A DNA stretch of 43,616 bases from a virus, in the IMG/VR virus record IMGVR_UViG_3300026557_000082, positions 1 through 43,616 of that record; one strand, given 5' to 3'. Each line of letters opens with the position of its first letter. The first letter of the stretch is position 1. Made by a program: the position numbers and the translations under genes. This document shows, piece by piece, positions 1-6,737 of the stretch. The notes beneath the pieces are model-generated. The model did no database searches and was not told where the DNA came from. It worked only from the letters and a program-made list of their open reading frames with translations.

Positions 1-201
1 ATGAAAAGAAATGGCATGAAAACAGACATCAGTGATGGCAGTAACCCGTCATGGTGTATCTATCGCCGCTATGGGAATTACATAGTAGCTGCTATACAAG
101 CTAGGGTAGATAATGAAGTCTTGGTATATGTTGAGCCAAGTCATGGCCCATTTAAGAAGATTAGCGATGCAAGGAAATGCTATAGCGAGGTAAAGGAATG
201 A
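1..201 (+). CDS. Hypothetical small protein, possibly 5' partial
   Basis: An open frame of 66 residues starts with ATG at the first base of the window, so no ribosome site can be seen and the true start may lie upstream. A second ATG lies at 16. The protein is rich in aromatic residues (WCIYRRYGNYIVAA) and resembles no family I recognise. It ends in a four-base ATGA overlap with the next gene, so the two are probably translated together as the first visible members of the early rightward operon. Confidence 0.5.
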   Translation: MKRNGMKTDISDGSNPSWCIYRRYGNYIVAAIQARVDNEVLVYVEPSHGPFKKISDARKCYSEVKE

Positions 202-488
202 ACACAACACAGTCCCCGCCTAGTCCTCATAAGCGCCATGACCTCGGCGTGATAATTAGGTGGGAAATCCACTACCAGAACAATATTTTTGTAGCAGAGC
301 AGTTCAGAGGCTATTTCAAGTGCTGCTCTTGCTCTAGTCGGATATGTACGCACACCAAGCTAGCTGAACAATTAGAGCAAGCTTGGCAACTGAACAATTC
401 ACCAGAACAGCCTGGAAGGTGCTTTTTCTGTGGATGTTTGTGTCGTTCCCGTAATGGATTAGCAATATGCGCTCGTTGCGCTCTTTAG
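198..488 (+). CDS. Small SWIM-like / zinc-ribbon protein
   Basis: This 96-residue protein has two cysteine clusters. The first, near residues 41-52 (CSCSSRICTH), fits the SWIM zinc-finger pattern CxCx(n)CxH. The second, in the C-terminal part, has CFFCG and CARC pairs about 15 residues apart, like a zinc ribbon. SWIM domains bind DNA or protein partners in many contexts, so a nucleic-acid or adaptor role is likely, but no catalytic domain is visible. It overlaps the preceding gene by ATGA. The function remains inferred from the metal motifs alone. Confidence 0.6.
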   Translation: MNTTQSPPSPHKRHDLGVIIRWEIHYQNNIFVAEQFRGYFKCCSCSSRICTHTKLAEQLEQAWQLNNSPEQPGRCFFCGCLCRSRNGLAICARCAL

Positions 489-502
489 AAAGGATAAGAG
501 AC

Positions 503-703
503 ATGAAAAGCGAGAGAAGGTATAAAGTTACTCAGTTATACGCAACTGTGTATAACGTTCACAGGAATAGAAAACTTGTATATCCAGAGGACTTGGGAAT
601 ACATGAAGCAAATAGCGCTTTAAAAGCTCTTCAAATGGTTGCTAAGGCTACTGGCATAGCTGAAATATGTCTGCATGCAGACAGGATACAGGAGTCAAGA
701 TAA
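503..703 (+). CDS. Hypothetical small protein, paralogue A
   Basis: The start is placed at ATG 503 because AGAAAGGA lies just upstream; a longer frame begins at 467 without a ribosome site. The 66-residue product shares a pattern with the next gene: (S/T)ER(R/K)YKV near the N-terminus, then RKL about 20 residues later, then an EA.S...A segment. They look like a tandem duplication. Its stop overlaps the next start as TAATG, implying translational coupling. I recognise no known domain; it may be a small alpha/beta accessory protein of the early region. Confidence 0.6.
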   Translation: MKSERRYKVTQLYATVYNVHRNRKLVYPEDLGIHEANSALKALQMVAKATGIAEICLHADRIQESR

Positions 704-909
704 TGCTTACAGAGAGAAAATACAAAGTCTTACAGATTTACAGAAATCTAGATGATATGTACGAAGGGCGCAAGCTTCCAAATCCCAGATGGTTAAGCAC
801 GTATGAAGCACATAGCGATGTTCGTGCAATTTATGAAGCGGTTGTGGAGTTTGGCGATAGCCTTGATGTCACCTATGCTTTGTTGACTACTGAATTAGTA
901 GAGGAGTAA
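703..909 (+). CDS. Hypothetical small protein, paralogue B
   Basis: The start is ATG 703, coupled to the preceding stop as TAATG and preceded by GGAG at 691. The 68-residue product is a diverged copy of its upstream neighbour (TERKYKV against SERRYKV, GRKLPNP against NRKLVYP, YEAHSDVRAI against HEANSALKAL). The acidic C-terminus ends LVEE. No catalytic motif can be seen. Retaining two coupled copies suggests a heterodimer or two targets, but that is inference. Confidence 0.6.
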   Translation: MLTERKYKVLQIYRNLDDMYEGRKLPNPRWLSTYEAHSDVRAIYEAVVEFGDSLDVTYALLTTELVEE

Positions 910-912
910 CCC

Positions 913-987
913 ATGCCCACACGAGCTAAACCCAAGCTATCCCCCTTGCAAGGGGTAGCGTGGCGAAAGGAGAAGGTATATGAGTAA
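913..987 (+). CDS. Possible 24-residue ORF built around a palindrome
   Basis: A very short frame starts at ATG 913 after GAGGAG and ends at 987, overlapping the ATG of the next gene at 980. Its middle is made by the CCCCTTGCAAGGGG palindrome, read as SPLQG. It may be a coupling peptide that carries ribosomes to the DUF1064 gene, or merely an accidental frame created by the palindrome. Lysine and arginine are frequent. There is no family evidence. Confidence 0.25.
   Translation: MPTRAKPKLSPLQGVAWRKEKVYE
941..955. repeat. Dispersed CCTTGCAAGG palindrome
   Basis: CCCCCTTGCAAGGGG lies between paralogue B and the DUF1064 gene. It is read as SPLQG if the 24-residue frame at 913 is translated. Confidence 0.75.
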
Positions 988-1291
988 ATACTACAATAAA
1001 AAGACTGAGTTGCATGGTATCTCTTTTGACAGTAAAAAGGAATCTGTACGCTATCAAGAGCTTTTGTTGTTAGAGCGTGCCCGTAAAATCACAGATTTGG
1101 AATTGCAGCCTCGTTTTGATTTGATAGTAAATAATCAGAAGATTGGCTTTTATAAAGCCGATTTTCGTTATACAGATATCAGAACAGGCAATAGCATAAT
1201 TGAAGATGTAAAAGGCATGAAAACACCTGTGTACAATTTAAAGCGTAAGCTTGTAAAAGCTTTGTATGGAATAGATATTGTTGAGGTGTAA
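980..1291 (+). CDS. DUF1064 family nuclease-like protein
   Basis: The 103-residue protein matches the phage DUF1064 pattern closely. It has an N-terminal KYYNKKTELHGISFDSKKE with RYQEL, then LELQPRF, a central YKADFRY, and a late IIEDVKG..T..Y..KRKL. The acidic residues of DFRY and EDVKG resemble the D...ExK core of the PD-(D/E)XK nuclease fold, and relatives are often called Holliday-junction-resolvase-like. That activity is established for the fold, not shown here. AAAGGAG lies upstream of ATG 980. It sits just before a helicase, fitting a role in DNA recombination or repair. Confidence 0.75.
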   Translation: MSKYYNKKTELHGISFDSKKESVRYQELLLLERARKITDLELQPRFDLIVNNQKIGFYKADFRYTDIRTGNSIIEDVKGMKTPVYNLKRKLVKALYGIDIVEV

Positions 1292-1292
1292 C

Positions 1293-2684
1293 GTGTTAGA
1301 CTATCAAATATTCCTCCAGTCTAAGAAAGCAATCGCCCAAACGAGCGGGATTGAAGTCCCCTTGGATGCTATCCATCCACAACTTTTCCCGTTTCAAAAA
1401 GTCCTGGTCCAATGGGCATTGCGCAAGGGTCGAGCTGCTTTGTTTTGTGATTGTGGAATGGGTAAAACATTTATGCAGCTTAGCTGGGCAAGTTTCGTGT
1501 ATTTCCATACGAATAAAGATATATTGATTTTAGCCCCACTAGGTGTTCTTGCCCAAACAGTAGCAGAAGGACAAAAACTTGGAATCACTGTTCATCCATG
1601 CCGATCACAGATTGATGTCCGGCCAGGACTCAATATCACAAATTATGAGATGCTCCAACACTTTGATGCTAGTCATTTTACGGGCGTGGTATGCGATGAG
1701 AGTAGTATACTCAAATCCTATATGGGCAAAACCAAACGAGCATTAGTAGACTCTTTCGCCCAAACTCCTTATCGATTAGCCTGTACTGCTACTCCTTCTC
1801 CAAATGATGTGATGGAGTTGGGCAATCACTCCGAATTCCTAGGCATTATGCCGTCAGGTGAGATGCTTATGCGCTGGTTTATTAACGATACGATGGCCAA
1901 TGGAAAATACAGGCTTAAAGGCCACGCTGCCAAGGATTTTTGGGAATGGGTAGCCTCGTGGGCGGTATCACTCCGGCATCCTTCCGATCTTGGATTTAGC
2001 GATGATGGATTTGTCCTCCCTGAATTGCGGATCCTCCACCAGTACGTAGCTACTGACATTACTCAGGATGTGCCAGATGGCCAGTTATTCCGTGCTCCAA
2101 CCATGTCAGCGACTAGTTTGCACAAAGAAATGAGAATAACCGCTGCTGATAGAGCACAAGCGGTTGCAGACCTCGTAACCAATTCAGATGAGACTTGGAC
2201 AGTATGGTGTAACACAAATTACGAAGCAGATGAACTGACAAAGCGCATACCGGACGCGGTGGAAGTACGCGGTTCAGAGTCTATAGCTGCCAAGGAAAAG
2301 AAACTCACTGATTTTACACAAGGTAAAATTCGTATTCTGATTACCAAGGCTGGACTCGCTGGCTTCGGACTCAATTGGCAACATTGCCATAATGTGGCAT
2401 TTGTTGGACTCTCTTACTCGTTTGAAGATGTCTATCAAGCCATCAGGCGCTCGTATCGATTTGGTCAAACGATGCCAGTTGATGTCTACATCATAGCTGC
2501 CGACACTGAAGGCCCTCTTGTTGCGTCTCTGGAGCGCAAAATGAAAGCACATATGGAGCTTGCTAATGCAATGAATGTTAATTCTCTCTCTCTAAGAGAC
2601 GACTTGACACTTACTGCCTACAATCCACAGGTCCCGATGATTTTACCAACGTGGTTACATACACAGAAAGAGAGAGCGTCATGA
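1293..2684 (+). CDS. SNF2-like SF2 DNA helicase/translocase
   Basis: The protein has the full superfamily 2 motif set: a Q-motif-like LFPFQ, Walker A CGMGKT near residue 55, the Walker B variant CDESS, CTATPSP as motif III, and QAIRRSYRFGQ as motif VI. The RSYRFGQ ending is typical of SNF2-type translocases encoded by phages. GTG 1293 is preferred because GAGGTG lies just upstream; an in-frame TTG at 1278 would overlap the previous gene. It ends in an ATGA overlap with a DNA methyltransferase. Helicase-methyltransferase pairs occur in many phages; the translocase may expose or scan DNA for modification, which is inference. Confidence 0.85.
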   Translation: MLDYQIFLQSKKAIAQTSGIEVPLDAIHPQLFPFQKVLVQWALRKGRAALFCDCGMGKTFMQLSWASFVYFHTNKDILILAPLGVLAQTVAEGQKLGITVHPCRSQIDVRPGLNITNYEMLQHFDASHFTGVVCDESSILKSYMGKTKRALVDSFAQTPYRLACTATPSPNDVMELGNHSEFLGIMPSGEMLMRWFINDTMANGKYRLKGHAAKDFWEWVASWAVSLRHPSDLGFSDDGFVLPELRILHQYVATDITQDVPDGQLFRAPTMSATSLHKEMRITAADRAQAVADLVTNSDETWTVWCNTNYEADELTKRIPDAVEVRGSESIAAKEKKLTDFTQGKIRILITKAGLAGFGLNWQHCHNVAFVGLSYSFEDVYQAIRRSYRFGQTMPVDVYIIAADTEGPLVASLERKMKAHMELANAMNVNSLSLRDDLTLTAYNPQVPMILPTWLHTQKERAS

Positions 2685-3601
2685 ACGTACTAAATCAATT
2701 CTTAGGTGAAGATTATGCCCTTTACCATGGGGATTGCAATGAGGTAGTTAAAGGTTTCCCTGATGCATCTATTCATTTTAGTATCTTCAGTCCTCCATTT
2801 AGCAATCTGTATGTATATTCCCCATCTGAGAATGATATGGGCAATTGCGTCAATGATGACGAATTCTTCAAACATTTTGATTTTTTAATCCCTGAACTTC
2901 TCAGGGTAACGGTTCCAGGTCGGTTATGCGCTGTCCATTGTAAGCAATTGGTCAACTACAAGGGACGTGACGGCGCGGCCGGGTTGCGAGATTTCAGAGG
3001 GGAAATCATCAGGCACTTCATTCAATCAGGTTGGGCGTATCACTCCGAGGTCTGCATCTGGAAAGACCCCGTTATTGAGATGCAACGGACTAAAGCCCAT
3101 GGCTTGCTCTACAAGCAACTGAGAGCTGATTCCAGCTTCTCTCGTATGGGTCTGCCTGACTACCTTCTTATGTTTCGCAAATGGCCCCGATCTGAAGCTG
3201 AAGAAGAAAAGATTGAGCCAGTTACGCACACCAAGGAAAATTTCCCTCTCGACATTTGGCAAAACTACGCCTCTCCTGTTTGGATGGATATTCAGCAGAC
3301 AAACGTGCTAAACATTCAACAGGCACGTGAAAGCCAAGATGAAAAGCATATCTGCCCTCTTCAGTTAGGTGTCATTTCACGGGCATTAGAGTTGTGGACA
3401 AATAAGGGTGATACCGTCTTTTCGCCATTTACAGGCATCGGCAGCGAAGGACATGAAGCTTTGAGAATGGGAAGGAAGTTTGTAGGATGTGAGTTAAAAG
3501 AGGCGTACATTCAGATAGCGCGTAAAAATCTTGAAAATATTATTAATGCAAGATCTCAGAAGTCACTTTGGGATTTTGCAGAAGTAGCAGAGGCGGTGTA
3601 A
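2681..3601 (+). CDS. DNA amino-methyltransferase (N4-cytosine/N6-adenine, beta class)
   Basis: Motif IV (SPPF, residues 37-40) is near the N-terminus and motif I (FSPFTGIGSEG) near the C-terminus, the permuted order of beta-class enzymes; the region between would hold the target-recognition part. SPPF rather than DPPY leans toward N4-cytosine, but the target base cannot be settled by eye. ATG 2681 overlaps the helicase stop by four bases; a GTG frame at 2651 lacks a ribosome site. No restriction endonuclease is next to it, so it is best seen as an orphan, protective or regulatory phage methylase. Confidence 0.85.
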   Translation: MNVLNQFLGEDYALYHGDCNEVVKGFPDASIHFSIFSPPFSNLYVYSPSENDMGNCVNDDEFFKHFDFLIPELLRVTVPGRLCAVHCKQLVNYKGRDGAAGLRDFRGEIIRHFIQSGWAYHSEVCIWKDPVIEMQRTKAHGLLYKQLRADSSFSRMGLPDYLLMFRKWPRSEAEEEKIEPVTHTKENFPLDIWQNYASPVWMDIQQTNVLNIQQARESQDEKHICPLQLGVISRALELWTNKGDTVFSPFTGIGSEGHEALRMGRKFVGCELKEAYIQIARKNLENIINARSQKSLWDFAEVAEAV

Positions 3602-3603
3602 CG

Positions 3604-4293
3604 ATGCTTGTTTTGCTCGATTTGTTTTGTGGAGCCGGTGGGGTAGCTCGTGGATATGCTGATGCTGGATTCGAGGTTGTAGGCGTTGACATTGCGCCGC
3701 AAAAGAATTATCCCTACGAATTCCACCAGGGCGATGCTTTGGAGTATCTCGACTCTGTAGACCTCTCTCAATTCAGTGTAATTCACGCCAGCCCTCCCTG
3801 TCAGCGATACACGACGATGTTAGGGAATAATTTAAAAGCTCGGAATGAGCATCCTGATTTTTTGCCTATAACACGTGTTGCATTGCAGAAAACTGGACTT
3901 CCATATATTATTGAAAACGTAGCAGGATCACCTCTCATTAGGGCTATTATGCTTTGCGGTGGAATGTTTGAAGGTTTGCGAGTTTATAGGCATCGATACT
4001 TTGAAAGCAACATTTTTCTCTTTCAGCCACATCACTTTGTTCACAAAGTAAAAGCAGCTCATTCTAGCGCTATTCCGAAAAATGGAGAATTCTGGTCTAT
4101 CGCTGGTCACTTTGGGCAAAAAGATGATGCTCAAAAGGCAATGGGTATAAATTGGATGAAAACTGCAAAAGAGATAGCAAATGCTATCCCGCCCGCTTAT
4201 ACCCATTTTATCGGCTTGCAATTGATAAATTTCTTGGAAGTGGAAAGAGCAGATTGGCAAGCTGAAAACGCCGTGATTATACAGAAAGGATAA
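3604..4293 (+). CDS. Small C5-cytosine DNA methyltransferase
   Basis: The N-terminus has motif I DLFCGAGG, then ASPPCQRYT with catalytic Cys66, and IIENVAGSP with the ENV motif at 104-106. The RHRYFES segment and the C-terminal AIPPAYTHFIG are typical of short phage C5 enzymes. At 229 residues it lacks the long target-recognition domain of bacterial enzymes, so its specificity may be relaxed or set by loops. ATG 3604 lies three bases after the previous stop (TAACGATG). It would transfer methyl from SAM to cytosine in phage DNA, probably against restriction. Confidence 0.88.
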   Translation: MLVLLDLFCGAGGVARGYADAGFEVVGVDIAPQKNYPYEFHQGDALEYLDSVDLSQFSVIHASPPCQRYTTMLGNNLKARNEHPDFLPITRVALQKTGLPYIIENVAGSPLIRAIMLCGGMFEGLRVYRHRYFESNIFLFQPHHFVHKVKAAHSSAIPKNGEFWSIAGHFGQKDDAQKAMGINWMKTAKEIANAIPPAYTHFIGLQLINFLEVERADWQAENAVIIQKG

Positions 4294-4302
4294 CCTGACA
4301 TC

Positions 4303-5763
4303 ATGCCCACATTATCAGCATTATGGGATATAAAATCCCTGATCGAGCACCATGCTAGCATTCAATATGCTAATAAAGGACGCCCGTCAACATCCAATGG
4401 TGTGCAGGAATGGCACTCCAATTGCCCATTCTGCGGGGGAACTGATCGGTTTATCATGCGTCCTGAACTTGGGGATTATTCTTGCGCTATCCGGTCATCG
4501 GGTTGCGGACGCCATGGCGATTGTATTGATTTTTTGAAAGAGTATTGCAGCATGTCACACGCGGAAGCTTGCGAGATACTCCAGATTGAACACAATGCTG
4601 ACTTTGTTCCCTCCAGTCCTCCAGAAACGCGCTACACAGGCAGTGAGCAACCACCAAATGCAAGGTGGATAGAGACAGGCTTTCTACTTGTAGAGCGTGC
4701 GCAAGCTGCACTCTGGAATACTTCAGAGGGACGCGTGATGCTTGACTACCTGCATGGTAGGGGATTGGGCAACGATATTATCAAGAAAAAGAAGATTGGA
4801 TTTATCCCACTCCGATCTGATGGATACTTTTATGAGGACACATTGGAGAATTGGGGACTTGATCCAGATAAGGAAGTAAAGAAATCTGTCAAGGTTGCAA
4901 ATGGCATTTTAATCCCCTGGTTTGAAGGTTCAACACTTTGGAGATTAGGTATAAAGCGTCCTAGTGAAACGCAATCATACGGACAGGTGCTAGGGTCCGG
5001 TGAGGGCCTTTTCAACGTTGGGGAAATCCAATATGATTTTCCGGCCATGATAGTGGAAGGGGAGATTTGCGCAATGTCTGTTGAGCAAGAGGCGGGGGAC
5101 CTGATAGCATGTGTCGCAACAGGATCAACAACAAGAGGACGCTTGAATAAATGGATAGCAGAGTTGGGGCTACCTGTAGCGGAGAAGAATGGATTTGTTC
5201 TCCAAAGTTTTGATGAGGACGACTCGGGCGACGTTGGATCGGAATACTGGATACAAAATCTTAAGCGGTGTATACGCTGGAGTCCGCTCGTTGCCAAGGA
5301 CCCAAACGATATCCTGAGAGGGAAGTTTCTACCAGATACAGAAGAACGTCATTATTCAGGTTATACTCTAAGAGAGTGGGTAGAAGCTGGTATTCATATT
5401 GCCAAGGTGGAGTTTGGGCTATCCCGCCCTTTTGTCCTTCCCCCGCAAGTCGGGGGAATTGAAAGCGTGCCCACTATCCCCCTTGCAAGGGGAAAGACTC
5501 TTGACGAACTAGTGCAAGAGCGACGGAAAGAAAAAGGGCTTCCTCCAATATCCATTCCTCCTTGGTCACAAAAAGATTTGGTAGATTTGGAGAAAGCTTT
5601 TTCAAAAGTTCAAATAGTAGGGCCGGATGTAGATATGAAAGCTTTAGCCATTCGAGAGTATGAGAAATATCATTTAGCTCCTGACATATGCCTCAATAAA
5701 GACTGTCCCTGTCAGGAAGTATGGGGAGATGTGGTATTGAAAAGAACGTTTAAAAAGAAATAA
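4303..5763 (+). CDS. DNA primase with zinc finger and Toprim domain
   Basis: Residues 41-75 hold a CHC2-like zinc finger (CPFCGGTDRF, then YSC and GCGRHGDCIDF). The middle has Toprim features: IVEGEICAM, with the catalytic glutamate, and FDEDDSGD, with paired acidic residues. No Walker A is present, so this is a stand-alone primase rather than a primase-helicase. It would lay RNA primers at the phage fork. The C-terminal third carries two palindromic insertions, at 5438-5458 and 5478-5492, read as LPPQVGG and PLARGK; the region around them is proline-rich and probably a flexible linker. A perfect palindrome follows the stop. Confidence 0.82.
   Translation: MPTLSALWDIKSLIEHHASIQYANKGRPSTSNGVQEWHSNCPFCGGTDRFIMRPELGDYSCAIRSSGCGRHGDCIDFLKEYCSMSHAEACEILQIEHNADFVPSSPPETRYTGSEQPPNARWIETGFLLVERAQAALWNTSEGRVMLDYLHGRGLGNDIIKKKKIGFIPLRSDGYFYEDTLENWGLDPDKEVKKSVKVANGILIPWFEGSTLWRLGIKRPSETQSYGQVLGSGEGLFNVGEIQYDFPAMIVEGEICAMSVEQEAGDLIACVATGSTTRGRLNKWIAELGLPVAEKNGFVLQSFDEDDSGDVGSEYWIQNLKRCIRWSPLVAKDPNDILRGKFLPDTEERHYSGYTLREWVEAGIHIAKVEFGLSRPFVLPPQVGGIESVPTIPLARGKTLDELVQERRKEKGLPPISIPPWSQKDLVDLEKAFSKVQIVGPDVDMKALAIREYEKYHLAPDICLNKDCPCQEVWGDVVLKRTFKKK
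5438..5458. repeat. Dispersed palindrome variant in primase gene
   Basis: TTCCCCC and GGGGGAA arms of seven bases flank GCAAGTC. This is a variant of the dispersed family, read in frame as LPPQVGG. It lies 40 bases before a standard copy. Confidence 0.6.
5478..5492. repeat. Dispersed CCTTGCAAGG palindrome
   Basis: The sequence CCCCCTTGCAAGGGG lies in the 3' part of the primase gene, read as PLARGK, a different frame from most other copies. Confidence 0.75.
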
Positions 5764-5785
5764 CAAGGGCAAGCTTGCCCTTGTT
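5762..5785. terminator. Perfect 24-base palindrome after primase
   Basis: A perfect 24-base self-complementary sequence begins one base inside the primase stop codon (arms AACAAGGGCAAG and CTTGCCCTTGTT). As RNA it would form a long stem without a proper loop. No T-run follows, so it may be a terminator-like RNA stabiliser or a protein-binding site rather than a classical terminator. Confidence 0.55.
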
Positions 5786-5816
5786 GGGATGGAATGTAAA
5801 GAAAGTATAAAGATAT

Positions 5817-5852
5817 AACGCTCAGTATGGTACTTTCGCTATACTGAGCGTT
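5817..5852. promoter_or_regulatory. 12-base inverted repeat, possible operator or hairpin
   Basis: Arms AACGCTCAGTAT (5817-5828) and ATACTGAGCGTT (5841-5852) are perfect and enclose 12 bases. No T-run follows. It lies between the early operon and the next HTH gene, so an operator, an origin element or an RNA hairpin are all possible. Confidence 0.55.
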
Positions 5853-5900
5853 ACTGCTATGCTTGTTTAACGACTAACATATGTGAACGATAGTATTTTG

Positions 5901-5958
5901 TCCCTCTTTCCGACTAGTGAAAGTGAAACATAGTGCCGTATAATTTAGGAAAGAGGGA
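5901..5958 (+). promoter_or_regulatory. Putative operator-promoter of the HTH gene
   Basis: Arms TCCCTCTTTCC (5901-5911) and GGAAAGAGGGA (5948-5958) are perfect 11-base inverted repeats. A consensus -10 TATAAT sits at 5939-5944 between them, but no good -35 is seen at the right distance. This fits a promoter regulated by an activator or repressor bound to the repeats, possibly the product of the gene it precedes. Confidence 0.5.
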
Positions 5959-6006
5959 TTATTGTTCCATCTTATTTGTGTGCAGTTCAGAAAGGTTGAA
6001 TCTCCC

Positions 6007-6306
6007 ATGCCAGAAGATGATAGGGGAATTGAGTACGCTATCCATAACGATCATGAGTATTATAACTGGACAAACGCGTCCCGCTATGTAGAAATGACGG
6101 ATAGCGGTTTTCGTAGGAAAGTAGATAGAGTAAAGAAAGAGAATGGAATTATTGTTCCTTTGATTAGGCTTCCTTTCTCTCAGCAAAACGTTTACCATGA
6201 TAGAAGAGTGCTAGATGTTTTTCGTAAAAGTGTAAAGGTTGGAAAAGAACAAGAATGGGTTGATGATTTAAGGCGTGTTGTGGATGAAGTAAATAACGAG
6301 GAATAA
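6007..6306 (+). CDS. Putative HTH regulator
   Basis: The start is placed at ATG 6007, about 11 bases after AGAAAGG. The 99-residue product has a segment resembling an excisionase/MerR-like winged helix: NWTNASRYVEMTDSGFRRKV, a turn, then IRLP and YHDRRVLDVFRKS. It ends in an acidic helix. The upstream inverted repeats around a -10 box suggest self-regulation. It stands alone between a terminator-like region and a bidirectional terminator, as expected of a control gene. The precise role (repressor, Cro-like or activator) cannot be told. Confidence 0.6.
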   Translation: MPEDDRGIEYAIHNDHEYYNWTNASRYVEMTDSGFRRKVDRVKKENGIIVPLIRLPFSQQNVYHDRRVLDVFRKSVKVGKEQEWVDDLRRVVDEVNNEE

Positions 6307-6312
6307 AAAGTT

Positions 6313-6336
6313 AGGGCACCTAAGATTAGGTGCCCT
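6313..6336. terminator. Bidirectional intrinsic terminator
   Basis: AGGGCACCTA and TAGGTGCCCT form a ten-base stem, followed by TTT on the plus strand and by AACTTTTTATTC on the minus strand. It separates the convergent genes ending at 6306 and 6344. Confidence 0.8.
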
Positions 6337-6343
6337 TTCAAGT

Positions 6344-6589
6344 TCAGATGAATTTGGATCGGGTGAGTAGCTCTAGTAAAAGTTTTTTTCCTTCTGAATC
6401 GATATGTATTTTTTCGTCCTTGAGTGGTTCGTCAACACCGTCTTTCCATTGAGAATGGCAGATACACTCGGGGTCATCACCTGATGCAGATAGGAGTGAC
6501 AAGTTGTTGCGGCTTCCATCTTCCATGTAGCTGAAAGACTGTTCAGTGTCATTTGTAATATACTGAACATCTGAGGGCAATTGGTCCAT
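6344..6589 (-). CDS. Hypothetical acidic protein
   Basis: The start at 6589 is chosen because AAGAGG lies six bases upstream; the frame is open to 6628 without a ribosome site. The 81-residue product is acidic and hydrophilic, has one CxC pair (ECICHS), and ends with a basic LLLELLTRSKF segment. I recognise no family. Its promoter region contains two inverted repeats, so it is probably a regulated single gene of the control region. Confidence 0.55.
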   Translation of the reverse strand: MDQLPSDVQYITNDTEQSFSYMEDGSRNNLSLLSASGDDPECICHSQWKDGVDEPLKDEKIHIDSEGKKLLLELLTRSKFI

Positions 6590-6648
6590 AGTGAACCTCT
6601 TTTTTGCTATATGTAAAACGTTATACAAGGCGAACGTGTAGTAGTAGT

Positions 6649-6724
6649 TTCCTCAAATAGTATAAGTGAGGAACTAGAGATTTGTCAACATTGTAAATAA
6701 CAAGTTGCATACAATGTTGACAAA
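6649..6724 (-). promoter_or_regulatory. Leftward promoter with two nested operators
   Basis: On the minus strand TTGACA (6689-6684) is followed 19 bases later by TATACT (6664-6659). The -35 lies in a perfect 15-base inverted repeat (6681-6695 and 6710-6724). The -10 lies in the 11-base spacer of a second repeat, TTCCTCA (6649-6655) and TGAGGAA (6667-6673). The layout suggests two different regulators of the gene starting at 6589. The larger repeat lacks a T-run, so I do not call it the helicase terminator. Confidence 0.5.
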
Positions 6725-6737
6725 TGGAAGAGCTTTG

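Larger units (their letters stand above)
5764..6006. other. Non-coding control segment
   Basis: No credible gene lies here. The segment holds the tail of a 24-base palindrome, a 12-base inverted repeat, an 11-base inverted repeat flanking a TATAAT box, and the AGAAAGG ribosome site of the following gene. A TTG-initiated extension of that gene to 5962 is possible but would lie inside the operator. Confidence 0.5.

Noticed and set aside
1293-4293. A DISARM-like defence system (SNF2, amino-MTase and C5-MTase together)
   Set aside because: The core DISARM genes (DrmA helicase with DUF1998 partner DrmB, and the PLD nuclease) are absent; the neighbours are phage replication genes.
6681-6724. Terminator of the SF2 helicase operon
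   Set aside because: The stem is perfect but no T-run follows on the minus strand, and it coincides with a promoter -35, so an operator is likelier.
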